Made by a program: the position numbers and the translations under genes. From contig JAILDT010000071.1 of NCBI GenBank assembly GCA_024689085.1, forward strand, positions 1 through 48,049: DNA of 48,049 bases. Reading direction: 5' to 3'. The stretch's first letter is position 1. Every line of letters begins with the position of its first letter. Shown one piece after another: positions 38,904 through 48,048 of the stretch. The notes beneath the pieces were generated by a model. It did no database searches. It saw only the letters and a list, made by a program, of their open reading frames with translations, and was not told where the DNA came from. Source of the DNA: Clostridia bacterium (lineage in GTDB: Bacteria; Bacillota; Clostridia; Peptostreptococcales; Anaerovoracaceae).

Positions 38904-40787
38904 TCACGCTTGTTGTTCTTTGCGGTACAGCCAGTAGAATCCATATCCGTTCAAATGGATATCTGCTGCCGGCTGCCCTTCCTCAGGCCGGATCTCAGTG
39001 TCCGCCAGAATGTCGCGCCACACAGCGTCACCCGTTTCATGCGGTGCGTAGAGTTTCACATCAGCCGGGTGCTCTGAGAAATTGAACAGTCCCACAAGGG
39101 TCTGCCCTTCGTATTCCCGGAGCAGTCCGAAGACCCGGTCGTCGCCCGTGTAATATACGTATACTTTGGCGTCAGAACGGAATACGTCGTATTCTGCACG
39201 CGTATCTTTCAGCTTTTGCAGCCCGTCGAAGATCTCCTGCTGCACCGTCCCCTTCTCCAGACGTTTCTCTGCCAGTGCAAAATCAAACTTGCCTCTGTGC
39301 ACATACCGGCTGTCGTCCCAATGGGCCGGATCTTCATGGTAACTGTAGTCATTCAGCTGCGCGATCTCGTCGCCGCTGTAGATCACCGGAATGCCTGTCT
39401 GGGTAAACAGCCATGCGTGGAGCATCAGATCACAGTCGAGACCGCGGCGCAGCGATGCCTCGCCCTTGCTGTCAAGCATCTCCAGAATGCCCGTCTCCAG
39501 GCCGCACAGGGAAGCCGTTGTGCCGCACGTTCTCGCGTCGCCCAGATCCGCGGCATCATTGTACATTTCCCCTCTCGCCCAGCTTCCGGGCCACTTGCCA
39601 GTAAACCACTCGTTGAGGTACTTCTTGTGCGCCACTTCATCCGTGCCGTACTGGCTCAGAAAACCATAATCGAGTCCCCATCCGATGTCATCGTGACAGC
39701 GCAGATAATTCTGGAAAAAGCAGTTGTCCGGCAGACGGCAAACCTGCTCCATCTGGTGGGAAAGAAGCCGCACATCCCGTGTCGCCAGGCAGTGCCAGGT
39801 TGTGCACATGGTCGTGACATTGTAGAGAATGTCGCATTCCGGTTTTTCCTCCGGACCGAAGTACGGAACGACCTCCCGCGGCTCCATGACCACTTCACCC
39901 AGAAGGGCGACGCCCGGGCACACCAGCTGGCAGGCCAGATGCATCATGCGCACGATTGTGTGCACTTGCGGAAGGTTTCTGCAGTTCGTGCCGAGTTCCT
40001 TCCAGATGTAAGGAATTGCGTCGAGCCGGATCACATCCATGCCCCGGTTCGCCAGATACAGCAGATTATCTGTCATATCGTTGAACACCATAGGATTCGC
40101 ATAATTCAGATCCCACTGGTAATTGTGGAAGGTCGTCATGACGACCTTCTGGAGTGCATCGCACCACGTGAAATTCCCCGGCGCCGTTGTCGGGAAGACC
40201 TGCGGCACCGTCTGTTCATACTTGTGCGGAATCTCCCAGTTATCGTACAGGAAGAATCTGCTCTGGGCAACTGGATCGCCGGCTCTGGCAGCCTTCGCCC
40301 ATGCGTGATCCTCGCTGGTATGGTTCAGAACAAAATCAAAGCAAAGGGAAATGCCTTTTTCGTGGCACGCGTCCGCCAGATTCTCCAGATCCTCCATGGT
40401 CCCAAGAGACGGCCGGATCTTCCTGAAATCCGAAACGGCGTATCCGCCATCGCTCTTCCCCTTCGTCGAATCGAGCAAAGGCATCAGATGCAGATAGTTG
40501 ATCCCGCACTCCTCCAGATAAGGCAGATGATCCTTCACGGCGTTGATGCTGCCGCCGAAATTCTGCACGTAGAGCATCATCCCCAGAAGCTTGTTGGAAT
40601 GATACCAGTGTGCATCCCCTGCGCGGGTCTCATCCAGCTTCCGCAGCGCCGGACGACGTTCGCCTGCGTTTTTGTCAAGCATCTTCACAAAAAACGCAAA
40701 GGCTTCCTCGTCTCCGTACAGTTCCATGTACAGTTGCTGCAGTTCTTTCAACAACTCTATTTTTTTCTGTCTTTCCTGTTCTGTCAT
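38904..40787 (-). CDS. Amylosucrase-family glycoside hydrolase (GH13_4)
   Basis: A 627-residue GH13 enzyme with the amylosucrase layout: N-terminal helical domain (about 1-60), barrel entry HWYHSNKLLGMMLYVQNFGG near 60, and GINYLHLMPLL. DFVLNHTSEDH and RLDAIPYIWK (nucleophile Asp near 245), LLGEVVMEP (acid/base Glu near 288) and the RCHDDIGW motif follow; a C-terminal beta-domain ends the protein. These enzymes take sucrose and either polymerise its glucose or hydrolyse or phosphorolyse it. The operon favours sucrose as substrate. ATG 40787 overlaps nothing and lies 1 bp past the fructokinase stop (TAAGATG). Confidence 0.9.
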   Translation of the reverse strand: MTEQERQKKIELLKELQQLYMELYGDEEAFAFFVKMLDKNAGERRPALRKLDETRAGDAHWYHSNKLLGMMLYVQNFGGSINAVKDHLPYLEECGINYLHLMPLLDSTKGKSDGGYAVSDFRKIRPSLGTMEDLENLADACHEKGISLCFDFVLNHTSEDHAWAKAARAGDPVAQSRFFLYDNWEIPHKYEQTVPQVFPTTAPGNFTWCDALQKVVMTTFHNYQWDLNYANPMVFNDMTDNLLYLANRGMDVIRLDAIPYIWKELGTNCRNLPQVHTIVRMMHLACQLVCPGVALLGEVVMEPREVVPYFGPEEKPECDILYNVTTMCTTWHCLATRDVRLLSHQMEQVCRLPDNCFFQNYLRCHDDIGWGLDYGFLSQYGTDEVAHKKYLNEWFTGKWPGSWARGEMYNDAADLGDARTCGTTASLCGLETGILEMLDSKGEASLRRGLDCDLMLHAWLFTQTGIPVIYSGDEIAQLNDYSYHEDPAHWDDSRYVHRGKFDFALAEKRLEKGTVQQEIFDGLQKLKDTRAEYDVFRSDAKVYVYYTGDDRVFGLLREYEGQTLVGLFNFSEHPADVKLYAPHETGDAVWRDILADTEIRPEEGQPAADIHLNGYGFYWLYRKEQQA

Positions 40788-40788
40788 C

Positions 40789-41748
40789 TTACATTTCTCC
40801 GAGCTCTTCTGCTGTCGGCATAGCCGGTATGGCGCCGGCCCGGGAACACGTGAGCGCCGCGGCGCGGTTTGCGAAGGACATGATTGCCTCCATCTGCCTG
40901 CTGTCCGCAGGGATGCTGCCTTTGTCCGCAAGCCGCATGAGCACTGCTCCCAGGAAGGTGTCTCCTGCGCCGTTGGTATCGCACACGCTCACCTTCTCCG
41001 CAGGAACGAGGCCGCACAGATGCTCCGCTTCATCCCCGCAGCACAGGCGGTAGAATACACCCTTGCTGCCAAGCGTGATCAGAATCAGGCTGATTCCGTA
41101 TTCGCTGAGCCTTCTGCTTCCTTCCTGCAGGTCATCTGTTCCGGTCAGCAGCATCAGTTCTTCATCTGAGATCTTCAGAATATCGACGCTGTCAAGGGGC
41201 GCCTTCATCCAGCGAATCGCCTCTTCTTCGCTGCTCCACAGCGCGGCTCTATAGTTCGGATCGTAACTGATCAGTACGCCCTTTTCACGGGCGCGCTGCA
41301 CAGCCGCCAACGCTGCGCTCCTGGAAGGTTCCGTCGTCAGGCTCAGGGATCCGAAGTGAAGAATAAACGGCAGTTCCGCCTTCAGAAAGGCTGTCGCTTC
41401 CTCCTCCGTCAGCTGGGTGTCCGCGCCTGGATTTCTGTAAAAGGCGAAACTCCGCTCGCCATGTTCATCAACAGAGACGATTGCCAGCGTCGTCGGCACC
41501 TCATCCGAAGCAAACAGACAGGCGGTGTCCACATGATCCTTTTCGAGGGTCTCGCGCAGCTGTGCGCCGAATGCATCGCTGCCGATCTTCCCGATGAATC
41601 CTGTCTTTGCGCCCAGACGCGACGCCGCCACCGCAACATTTGCCGGCGCGCCGCCCGGAAACGCTGTGAACTGCGGAATGCCGCTTTCGTCCGTTCCCGT
41701 TTGTGTCAGGTCTATCAATACTTCACCCAGCGTTATGATCTGTGCCAT
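40789..41748 (-). CDS. scrK: Fructokinase (PfkB family)
   Basis: A 319-residue ribokinase-fold kinase that phosphorylates fructose released from sucrose. Signatures: FPGGAPANVAVAASRLG near 30-46, IGSDAFGAQL, ISYDPNYRAALW near 160 and the anion-hole/catalytic DTNGAGDTFLGAVL near 256. The neighbouring GH32 and GH13 genes make fructose the obvious substrate. It overlaps the metallophosphoesterase gene by 26 bp, so the two are probably translationally coupled. Confidence 0.93.
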   Translation of the reverse strand: MAQIITLGEVLIDLTQTGTDESGIPQFTAFPGGAPANVAVAASRLGAKTGFIGKIGSDAFGAQLRETLEKDHVDTACLFASDEVPTTLAIVSVDEHGERSFAFYRNPGADTQLTEEEATAFLKAELPFILHFGSLSLTTEPSRSAALAAVQRAREKGVLISYDPNYRAALWSSEEEAIRWMKAPLDSVDILKISDEELMLLTGTDDLQEGSRRLSEYGISLILITLGSKGVFYRLCCGDEAEHLCGLVPAEKVSVCDTNGAGDTFLGAVLMRLADKGSIPADSRQMEAIMSFANRAAALTCSRAGAIPAMPTAEELGEM

Positions 41749-43117
41749 TTGTTGCGCCTCCTATGTAAAACACGCAGTGTTCATATGCGTTGATAATGGT
41801 CGTCCCGTTCCACTCGCTGACCTGAGGAATGTGCACGCCATAATTTTGATGAATGTGTCCGTGCACCAGATATGCGGGATGGTGCTTTTCGATGAATCGG
41901 TTGAATGTTTCAAACCCGCGGTGCGTCAGCGAATCGAAGTCATTGACACCGCGTGCCGGCGCGTGGGTCACGAGAATATCCACACCGCCGTGTTTTTTGA
42001 TCGCTTTCTCCAGTTTCTTCGCGCGCTTTTCCATCTGTTCTTCGGAAAACATGTTTTTGCCGTCGCGATACCGATAGGATCCGCCCAGTCCTGCAATCCT
42101 CAGACCCTGATATTCATAGACCGTATCTTCAATGCAGATACAGCCGCCCGGAGGGTCTTCCATGAGATAATCGTCATGGTTCCCGCGCACGTACAGCACC
42201 GGGCAAGGCGCCATCGTTGTCAGAAACTCAAGATACACTTTATGCAAATCTCCGCACGCCAGAATCAGATCAAAATCATCCAGCTTGCCCGGAGAATAAT
42301 ATTCATAGTACTGTTTTGATTCGTCATCCGCAACGGCCAGAATCTTCATGGTTTTCCTGACCGGTTGTCGAATCAGCTCTTTCAACTGAGAAAAACTCAG
42401 ATCTTTCGCGTAATGATACCCAGATGCTTCTATGAAAGCCAGCATATCATCGCACAGATGACGGAGCGTCAACTTCTTCCCTGCGCCGACATGTCCCTTG
42501 TGATAGTAGTAGTAAAAAGAAAGGAAATCGCTCCGTTCTTCCTCTGTCCATCGTTCACCTGGCTGCTTTCCCATCAGCAGCTGCAGTTTTTCATAGGAAG
42601 AAGGTTCCGAAAACTCCACCGTTCTCAGGCCGCTGCATTCGTGGAATTGTAAGAATGCTTCATACAGTTCCGCTTCTGCCGACCCATCCTGTTCGGATGG
42701 GATCCTGATGACATAGGCATCAATGCTGTCGGCATCAAAGTATTTCAGGACGCTGACGCGTTTGTTCCCTTCTTCCACATAGAACCGGTTTCTGTATTCA
42801 TATAATTTGACTGGTTCACGGATTCCTTCGGAAAGGTGCGCAGCGCACAGTACTTTCCATTTTTCCGCAAACTCAGAGGAATGCTCAAGAAGGGGCATGA
42901 AATTACGCGCGAACGCGTTATTCCGCCCCTCATGCTTCGTTCCCACCACCAGAGCCAGCGGAATCTGTTCCAGTCCCAGATTCCGCCCGGCCAGTAGTTG
43001 TTCAGGCGAAACCACCGTATCCAGTCCAACTGGATACGGGGATTCCTTCCTTGATGTGGCTTTCTTGTATTCCTTTATCGCCAGCTTATTCGCCTCTCGA
43101 TAATCGAACTCAGACAT
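41723..43117 (-). CDS. ParB-like N-domain plus metallophosphoesterase fusion
   Basis: A 464-residue two-part protein. The N-terminal 250 residues contain a ParB/Srx-like segment (EYRNRFYVEEGNKRVSVLKY near 110-130, then DAYVIRI) and a helical region. The C-terminal part (about 260-460) is a calcineurin-like phosphoesterase: ILAVADDES, CGDLHKVYLEFL, RGNHDD, THAPARG and HGHIHQNYG supply the metal ligands, although the first motif (normally D-x-H) reads ADDES here. It sits between the ABC ATPase (15 bp away) and fructokinase in the sucrose operon. The substrate is unknown; nucleotide or sugar phosphate are both open. ATG 43117 is preferred to GTG 43126. Confidence 0.82.
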   Translation of the reverse strand: MSEFDYREANKLAIKEYKKATSRKESPYPVGLDTVVSPEQLLAGRNLGLEQIPLALVVGTKHEGRNNAFARNFMPLLEHSSEFAEKWKVLCAAHLSEGIREPVKLYEYRNRFYVEEGNKRVSVLKYFDADSIDAYVIRIPSEQDGSAEAELYEAFLQFHECSGLRTVEFSEPSSYEKLQLLMGKQPGERWTEEERSDFLSFYYYYHKGHVGAGKKLTLRHLCDDMLAFIEASGYHYAKDLSFSQLKELIRQPVRKTMKILAVADDESKQYYEYYSPGKLDDFDLILACGDLHKVYLEFLTTMAPCPVLYVRGNHDDYLMEDPPGGCICIEDTVYEYQGLRIAGLGGSYRYRDGKNMFSEEQMEKRAKKLEKAIKKHGGVDILVTHAPARGVNDFDSLTHRGFETFNRFIEKHHPAYLVHGHIHQNYGVHIPQVSEWNGTTIINAYEHCVFYIGGATNGTDHNAG

Positions 43118-43132
43118 CCGTTCCACTCGCGT

Positions 43133-44254
43133 TTACCACTCCGGGTGAAGCAGATTCTTTTCCGTTTCTTTATCGAAGAGGTGGATCTTGTCCATATCGA
43201 ATGCCAGTGTTGCTTCGGAGCCTGTTCTCAGCGGTGAGTCAGGAGCGACACGGGCTGTCATCTGCGTGCCGTTCACATCGAAATACAGGAATACTTCCGC
43301 GCCCAGCATCTCGTGGACTTTGATCGTTGTTTTGACTGCGTGATCCTGGTTTTTCGCGAGGAAATCAGGATCATCCGAGATGTTCTCCGGACGGATGCCC
43401 AGTACGACTGTCTTGCCGTCATAGTCACCGTCGATCAGAACCTGTTTCTCTTCGTCAGGAACGTTCAGCACATTGTCGCCGACTGTCAGCGTAACCTTGT
43501 CTCCGTCGATGCCGACAACTGCATCTATGAAATTCATCTGAGGTGACCCGATGAATCCGGCAACGAAGAGGTTGCAAGGCTTGTTGTACAGGTGTTCCGG
43601 TGTGTTGATCTGCTGTACGATTCCATCCTTCATGACAACGATTCTGGTTCCCAGCGTCATCGCTTCTGTCTGGTCATGGGTTACGTAGATGATCGTCGTT
43701 CCCAGCTTCTCATGCAGCTTTGAAATCTCTGTACGCATCTGGACTCTCAGCTTCGCGTCCAGATTGGAAAGAGGCTCGTCCATGAGGAACACCTTCGGGT
43801 TTCTGACGATGGCGCGGCCCATGGCGACACGCTGTCTCTGTCCGCCGGAGAGTGCCTTCGGCTTTCTGTCGAGCAGTTTCTCCAGATCGAGGATCTTGGC
43901 GGCTTCTCTTACCTTCGCGTCGATCTCGTCCTTCGGAACGTTTCTCAGCTTCAGCGCAAATGCCATGTTGTCATAAACGGTCATGTGCGGATAAAGAGCG
44001 TAGCTCTGGAATACCATCGCTATGTCTCTGTCTTTTGGCTCCACGTCGTTCATCAGAACGCCGTCGATCCTGAATTCACCTTCAGAAATGTCTTCGAGGC
44101 CGGCGATCATCCGCAGTGTCGTCGACTTACCGCATCCTGAAGGTCCGACAAAGATGATAAACTCCTTGTCTTCAATTTCCAGATTGAAATCCGTTACAGC
44201 GTGGTAGCCGTTCGGGTAGATCTTCTGAATGTTCTTTAATGATAAGCTTGCCAT
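43133..44254 (-). CDS. Sugar ABC transporter ATPase (MsmK/UgpC type)
   Basis: A 373-residue ATPase of the carbohydrate-uptake-1 family that energises sugar import. Walker A is GPSGCGKST near 38, the signature LSGGQRQRVAMGRA near 134, Walker B VFLMDEPLSNLD near 154 and the H-loop YVTHDQTEA. The C-terminal TOBE/OB regulatory domain (about 240-365) includes VLGIRPENIS. It overlaps the GH32 gene by one base (TAATG). In many Bacillota one such ATPase serves several sugar transporters, but the operon points to sucrose. Confidence 0.95.
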   Translation of the reverse strand: MASLSLKNIQKIYPNGYHAVTDFNLEIEDKEFIIFVGPSGCGKSTTLRMIAGLEDISEGEFRIDGVLMNDVEPKDRDIAMVFQSYALYPHMTVYDNMAFALKLRNVPKDEIDAKVREAAKILDLEKLLDRKPKALSGGQRQRVAMGRAIVRNPKVFLMDEPLSNLDAKLRVQMRTEISKLHEKLGTTIIYVTHDQTEAMTLGTRIVVMKDGIVQQINTPEHLYNKPCNLFVAGFIGSPQMNFIDAVVGIDGDKVTLTVGDNVLNVPDEEKQVLIDGDYDGKTVVLGIRPENISDDPDFLAKNQDHAVKTTIKVHEMLGAEVFLYFDVNGTQMTARVAPDSPLRTGSEATLAFDMDKIHLFDKETEKNLLHPEW

Positions 44255-45690
44255 TATTTGTTCTCCTTTATACGATACTTCGCGATATCCATCATCGCGG
44301 TACCTTTCACATAGAAGGTTATATCTTCTGCATGTCTGTCAGTGTAGATCACAGCTGACATGACCTGCTCTCCATCATTGATGAAAATCTCTGCGCTGAG
44401 TCTGTCCAGCAGGATTCTTACATCCAGCCTGCCGCCGCGGTCTCTGACTGCAGCCTGCGCTCTCGTAAGATCTGTCCTGCCCGGTCCTGCGTGACTCCTA
44501 TCAAGCGTCACGACCGACGTTTCAGGTTCGTAGGTGAACTCTGTGTAGTGGTCAGCATCTTTCGCAAAACGCATCCGGAACCATTCGTATGGCTTTCCTG
44601 CATCAGGTCTGATCTGGAGTTCCATATCGACCGTCCTGCCGTGAATTTCATTGAATTTCTGTTCCGCTCCGGCTTCTCCGCCGAGTTTCACGTTCCGATA
44701 CACGACCTCGTCCGTCCGGTAGCTGATCAACTCTCTGACGGGCGTTTGCAAAAGCTTCCCGTCCCTGAGCTGCAGCTCTCTGGGAACGCTCATCTGTCCG
44801 TTGATCGGCAGATCAATCTCTCTGTACTCTGCCGTCCGGGGGTTTTGCATCCATCCGATCAGAATGCGCCGTCCGTCGTCAGTCTGTACTGTCTGCCCTG
44901 CGTAGAAGTCAAATCCCTGTTCCATACTCTGCCAGCAGTCTTCCCGGAAGCTCCCGCTGCATGGATCGTAGTCGCCGATCCTGCAGATCGTGTGGACCTC
45001 TCCCATCGTTCCTGCCATCAGTATGTACTTTCCGTCCAGAGGGAATATGTCCGGACACTCCCACATCCAACCGGGTTTGCCCTCGCCGTCCGCCAGAACA
45101 TCCGCATATTCCCAGTGCAATCCGTCGTTGCTTCTGTACAACAGAATCTGCGCTCCGTTGGTGCGGTTGTAATTGGCGATCACCGCTCTGAACGTCCCGT
45201 CTGCTTCCCGCCATACCTTCGGATCGCGGAACTCGTATGGGTCGCCGCCCTCCGGCAGCATATCCCCTGTGATGACTGGATTGTCATCATACTTTTCGTA
45301 AGTTGTTCCATCTCCAAAGGCGAGACACTGTATCTGCAGGCCGCAGCCCAGCGTATCGTCCGGGTCTGGCTGGCAGCCCGTATACATGAGCATGTGCCTG
45401 CCGTCGTCCCAGGTCAGGGCTGTTCCTGAAAAACAACCGCCGACGTCGTAGTCCTGATCCGGCATCAGTGCGTATGGGAGACGTTCCCATCGGATCAGGT
45501 CCTCGCTGACCGCATGTCCCCACCTGATTGGGCCCCAGTTGAGTCCGTCGGGGTAAGCCTGATAAAACAGATGGTAGGTTCCTCCGTATCGGCTGAACCC
45601 GTTCGGATCGTTCATCCAGCCCCTCTCAGGCGTCAGATGAAACACAGGCCGTTCGTTTTTATTAAATTCACTCAGCTGTTGATTCTTCAT
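44254..45690 (-). CDS. GH32 sucrose(-6-phosphate) hydrolase
   Basis: A 478-residue beta-fructosidase. The five-blade propeller carries the nucleophile in GWMNDPNGFSRY near residue 24, transition-state stabiliser YEFRDPKVW near 150 and acid/base MWECPDIF near 202, plus GCFSGTA. The C-terminal beta-sandwich (about 340-478) follows. Because uptake is by an ABC system without phosphorylation, free sucrose is the likely substrate. It overlaps the YesL-like gene by 23 bp. No signal peptide, so it is cytoplasmic. Confidence 0.95.
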   Translation of the reverse strand: MKNQQLSEFNKNERPVFHLTPERGWMNDPNGFSRYGGTYHLFYQAYPDGLNWGPIRWGHAVSEDLIRWERLPYALMPDQDYDVGGCFSGTALTWDDGRHMLMYTGCQPDPDDTLGCGLQIQCLAFGDGTTYEKYDDNPVITGDMLPEGGDPYEFRDPKVWREADGTFRAVIANYNRTNGAQILLYRSNDGLHWEYADVLADGEGKPGWMWECPDIFPLDGKYILMAGTMGEVHTICRIGDYDPCSGSFREDCWQSMEQGFDFYAGQTVQTDDGRRILIGWMQNPRTAEYREIDLPINGQMSVPRELQLRDGKLLQTPVRELISYRTDEVVYRNVKLGGEAGAEQKFNEIHGRTVDMELQIRPDAGKPYEWFRMRFAKDADHYTEFTYEPETSVVTLDRSHAGPGRTDLTRAQAAVRDRGGRLDVRILLDRLSAEIFINDGEQVMSAVIYTDRHAEDITFYVKGTAMMDIAKYRIKENK

Positions 45691-46300
45691 TTGGTTCCAA
45701 TGTCTGGAAAATCGGATCGTATATCTTGGCGCACAGGTAACCCGGCAGCGTCAGTCCGTACAGCATCACCAGCAGGAAGATTCCGTGGAGAAGCCACAGA
45801 AGTGCTGCCCATGCTGCCCAGATCGCCACCATGCCCAGCGTCCGCGGGATGTGCCCCAGCGCCAGACTCGCACCGTTGACCAGCGTCCCTTTCGCAGTGT
45901 TCTCGAACCGCGAAAGCATGGCGAAGGTGTAGATGCCGATGGCGAATACGCACAGAACGATCACCGAAATGATGATCATGAACACGGTGGATGATTTCGC
46001 ATCGATGGAATGCAGCATCACCAGTTCCAGTCCTGCGACGGCGAAGATTGCTGCGAACAGCAGTCCCAGCCCGATGCCCTGCTTCAGATTCTGTCGGAAG
46101 GAAGCGAGGAACATCTTCCATACGTAGGTCTCGTCCTTTCTCACAAGGTGAATCAGCACGTTGTTCATGGCTGTGATGGCCGCGCCGATTGTCACGATAG
46201 GTATCATGCAGATGATGGTCATCAGATTGAGCACTGCCATATCCACCAGAAACGACAGGAACCGCATCACCGGATTGTTCGCGTCAAAAAACCGATCCAT
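45668..46300 (-). CDS. YesL-like (DUF624) membrane protein
   Basis: A 210-residue protein with five or six TM helices. The opening MDRFFDANNPVMRFLSFLVDMAVLNL and IICMIPIVTIGAAITAMNNV are characteristic of DUF624 proteins, which accompany carbohydrate ABC transporters in Bacillota (quoted in parts). Their role is unclear. It lies 9 bp after the permease and overlaps the GH32 gene. Confidence 0.9.
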   Translation of the reverse strand: MDRFFDANNPVMRFLSFLVDMAVLNLMTIICMIPIVTIGAAITAMNNVLIHLVRKDETYVWKMFLASFRQNLKQGIGLGLLFAAIFAVAGLELVMLHSIDAKSSTVFMIIISVIVLCVFAIGIYTFAMLSRFENTAKGTLVNGASLALGHIPRTLGMVAIWAAWAALLWLLHGIFLLVMLYGLTLPGYLCAKIYDPIFQTLEPNEESTAE

Positions 46301-46309
46301 CTTCTTATC

Positions 46310-47170
46310 CTATCCTTTGACTGCGCCCGCTGTAACACCTGCAACGATATGCTTTTGCAGGAACAGGTACAGAATCAGTATCGGCAGCATGGCCAGCAGC
46401 AGCGCCGCCATAACAAGTCCGATATCCGTAGAGTAGGTTCCGTAGAAGGCCTGCGTCGCGATCGGGATCGTGTAGATCGACTTATCTGTCAGTACAAGGC
46501 TCGGCAGGAGGTAGTCGTTCCAGAAGGCCATTGCATCGATGATGGCCACTGTAGCGACAGTCGGTTTCAGCAGTGGGAAGACGATCTTCCAGAATGTCTG
46601 CCATCTGCTGCAGCCGTCAATCAAGGCGGCTTCCTCCAGTTCTAACGGAATATTGGAATGGATCGCGCCGTGGAACATAAATGTCGCCATCGACACGGAG
46701 AATCCCACATGCATGAAAATCAGCGTGATTCTGCTTCCCAGAACACCGAAGATTCCGCCGTAAACAGATACGAGAGGAACCATCAGAACCTGGAATGGAA
46801 TGACCATGGATGCGATCATCAGTGCAAAGAACAGTGTACATGCCTTCCAGTTGTTACGGACAATGACGAAGGATGCCATCGCCGAAAACAGAATTGTCAG
46901 GATCGTCGCACTGAACGTGATGAATGCGGAATTCTTGAATACGTTCCAGAAATCCATCTTGGCCATCGCTTCCGGGAAGTTCTGCAATGTGAATCCATGC
47001 TCACCGATCAGAGCGAGCGGATTCGATGTGATATCACCTTTAGTCTTGAAAACATTAATCAGGACAAGTAGGAAAGGTATGACGAACAGGATGAACACAA
47101 GGATCAGGACGATGATCGTGATGACCTGGCGTCTTTTTTTCTGCTTAGCTGCTAATTCGTTCTGATTCAT
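46310..47170 (-). CDS. Carbohydrate ABC transporter permease (MalG-like)
   Basis: A 286-residue inner-membrane permease with six TM helices. The EAA loop, ELEEAALIDGCSRWQTFWKIV near 185-205, contacts the ATPase. It forms a heterodimer with the next gene upstream (one-base overlap). Substrate is inferred to be sucrose or a related glucoside from the operon. Confidence 0.95.
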   Translation of the reverse strand: MNQNELAAKQKKRRQVITIIVLILVFILFVIPFLLVLINVFKTKGDITSNPLALIGEHGFTLQNFPEAMAKMDFWNVFKNSAFITFSATILTILFSAMASFVIVRNNWKACTLFFALMIASMVIPFQVLMVPLVSVYGGIFGVLGSRITLIFMHVGFSVSMATFMFHGAIHSNIPLELEEAALIDGCSRWQTFWKIVFPLLKPTVATVAIIDAMAFWNDYLLPSLVLTDKSIYTIPIATQAFYGTYSTDIGLVMAALLLAMLPILILYLFLQKHIVAGVTAGAVKG

Positions 47171-48048
47171 TACGCCTGCACCTCCCCTTTCTTACCAATA
47201 TACACCTGAGCAATGCCTATGATCGCGCAGACTATGAACAGAATAAGGGCTTCTGCCTGGCCTGTGCCATAGTCTTTGTATACGAATGCTTTGTTGTATA
47301 CGTGCATTGCGGCGAGTACCGAAGAGTTGAACGGTTCACCATTTGTCAACGACAGGTTGACATCGTACACTACGAAGCATCTGGTGATGCTCAGGAAGAT
47401 ACAAGTTACAAATGATGTCCTCATGAGAGGAATCGTGACGTTGCGCATGGCCTGGGCCGGCGTGCATCCGTCGATCATGGCTGCTTCCTTCAGAGAATCG
47501 GAAACGCCCATGAATCCGGCTACATAAATGAGCATCATGTAACCGGCGTATTGCCAGACGGACACCAGAATCAGACAGAACATGGCGCCGCCGGTCGAAG
47601 ACAGCAGCGACGGAACTGTTCCGTCCGTGAATGCTGCGCCGATGGCAACAAATGCACGGTTGAAGACGAACTTCCATACATAACCGAGAACGATACCGCC
47701 GATCAGGTTCGGAATGAAGAACCCTGCGCGGAAGAAGTTCTGTCCTTTGATACCGCTTGTTACCAGATATGCCAGTGCGAACGCAACAGCATTGACAAAT
47801 ACTACTGCAAAAGCAGAGTAGATGATAGTCCTGCCCATGGATGCCCAGAAGTAGGCGTCCTTAAAAGCAGATACATAGTTTGCAAATCCCACGAGCGGTT
47901 TTTCAGCCAATACGCCATCCCAGCTTGTGAAGGTCAGATACAGACCGTAGAGGAACGGTATGATGATGACCATACAGAACAGGATCAGTGCAGGGCCGGC
48001 AAACATCAGGAATTGCTTTGATTTATACGATATTGTATTTCGTTGCAT
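47170..48048 (-). CDS. Sugar ABC transporter permease (MalF-like)
   Basis: A 292-residue permease with six TM helices; its EAA motif is LKEAAMIDGCTPAQAMRNVT near 187. The ATG (48048) is one base from the window edge, so its ribosome site cannot be checked, but the start MQRNTISYKSKQFLMFAGPAL looks natural for the family. The expected solute-binding lipoprotein and operon promoter/regulator lie beyond the edge. Confidence 0.92.
   Translation of the reverse strand: MQRNTISYKSKQFLMFAGPALILFCMVIIIPFLYGLYLTFTSWDGVLAEKPLVGFANYVSAFKDAYFWASMGRTIIYSAFAVVFVNAVAFALAYLVTSGIKGQNFFRAGFFIPNLIGGIVLGYVWKFVFNRAFVAIGAAFTDGTVPSLLSSTGGAMFCLILVSVWQYAGYMMLIYVAGFMGVSDSLKEAAMIDGCTPAQAMRNVTIPLMRTSFVTCIFLSITRCFVVYDVNLSLTNGEPFNSSVLAAMHVYNKAFVYKDYGTGQAEALILFIVCAIIGIAQVYIGKKGEVQA

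Noticed and set aside
39216-40823. 535-codon plus-strand ORF opposite the amylosucrase-family gene
   Set aside because: Antisense shadow; GH13 motifs are all on the minus strand.
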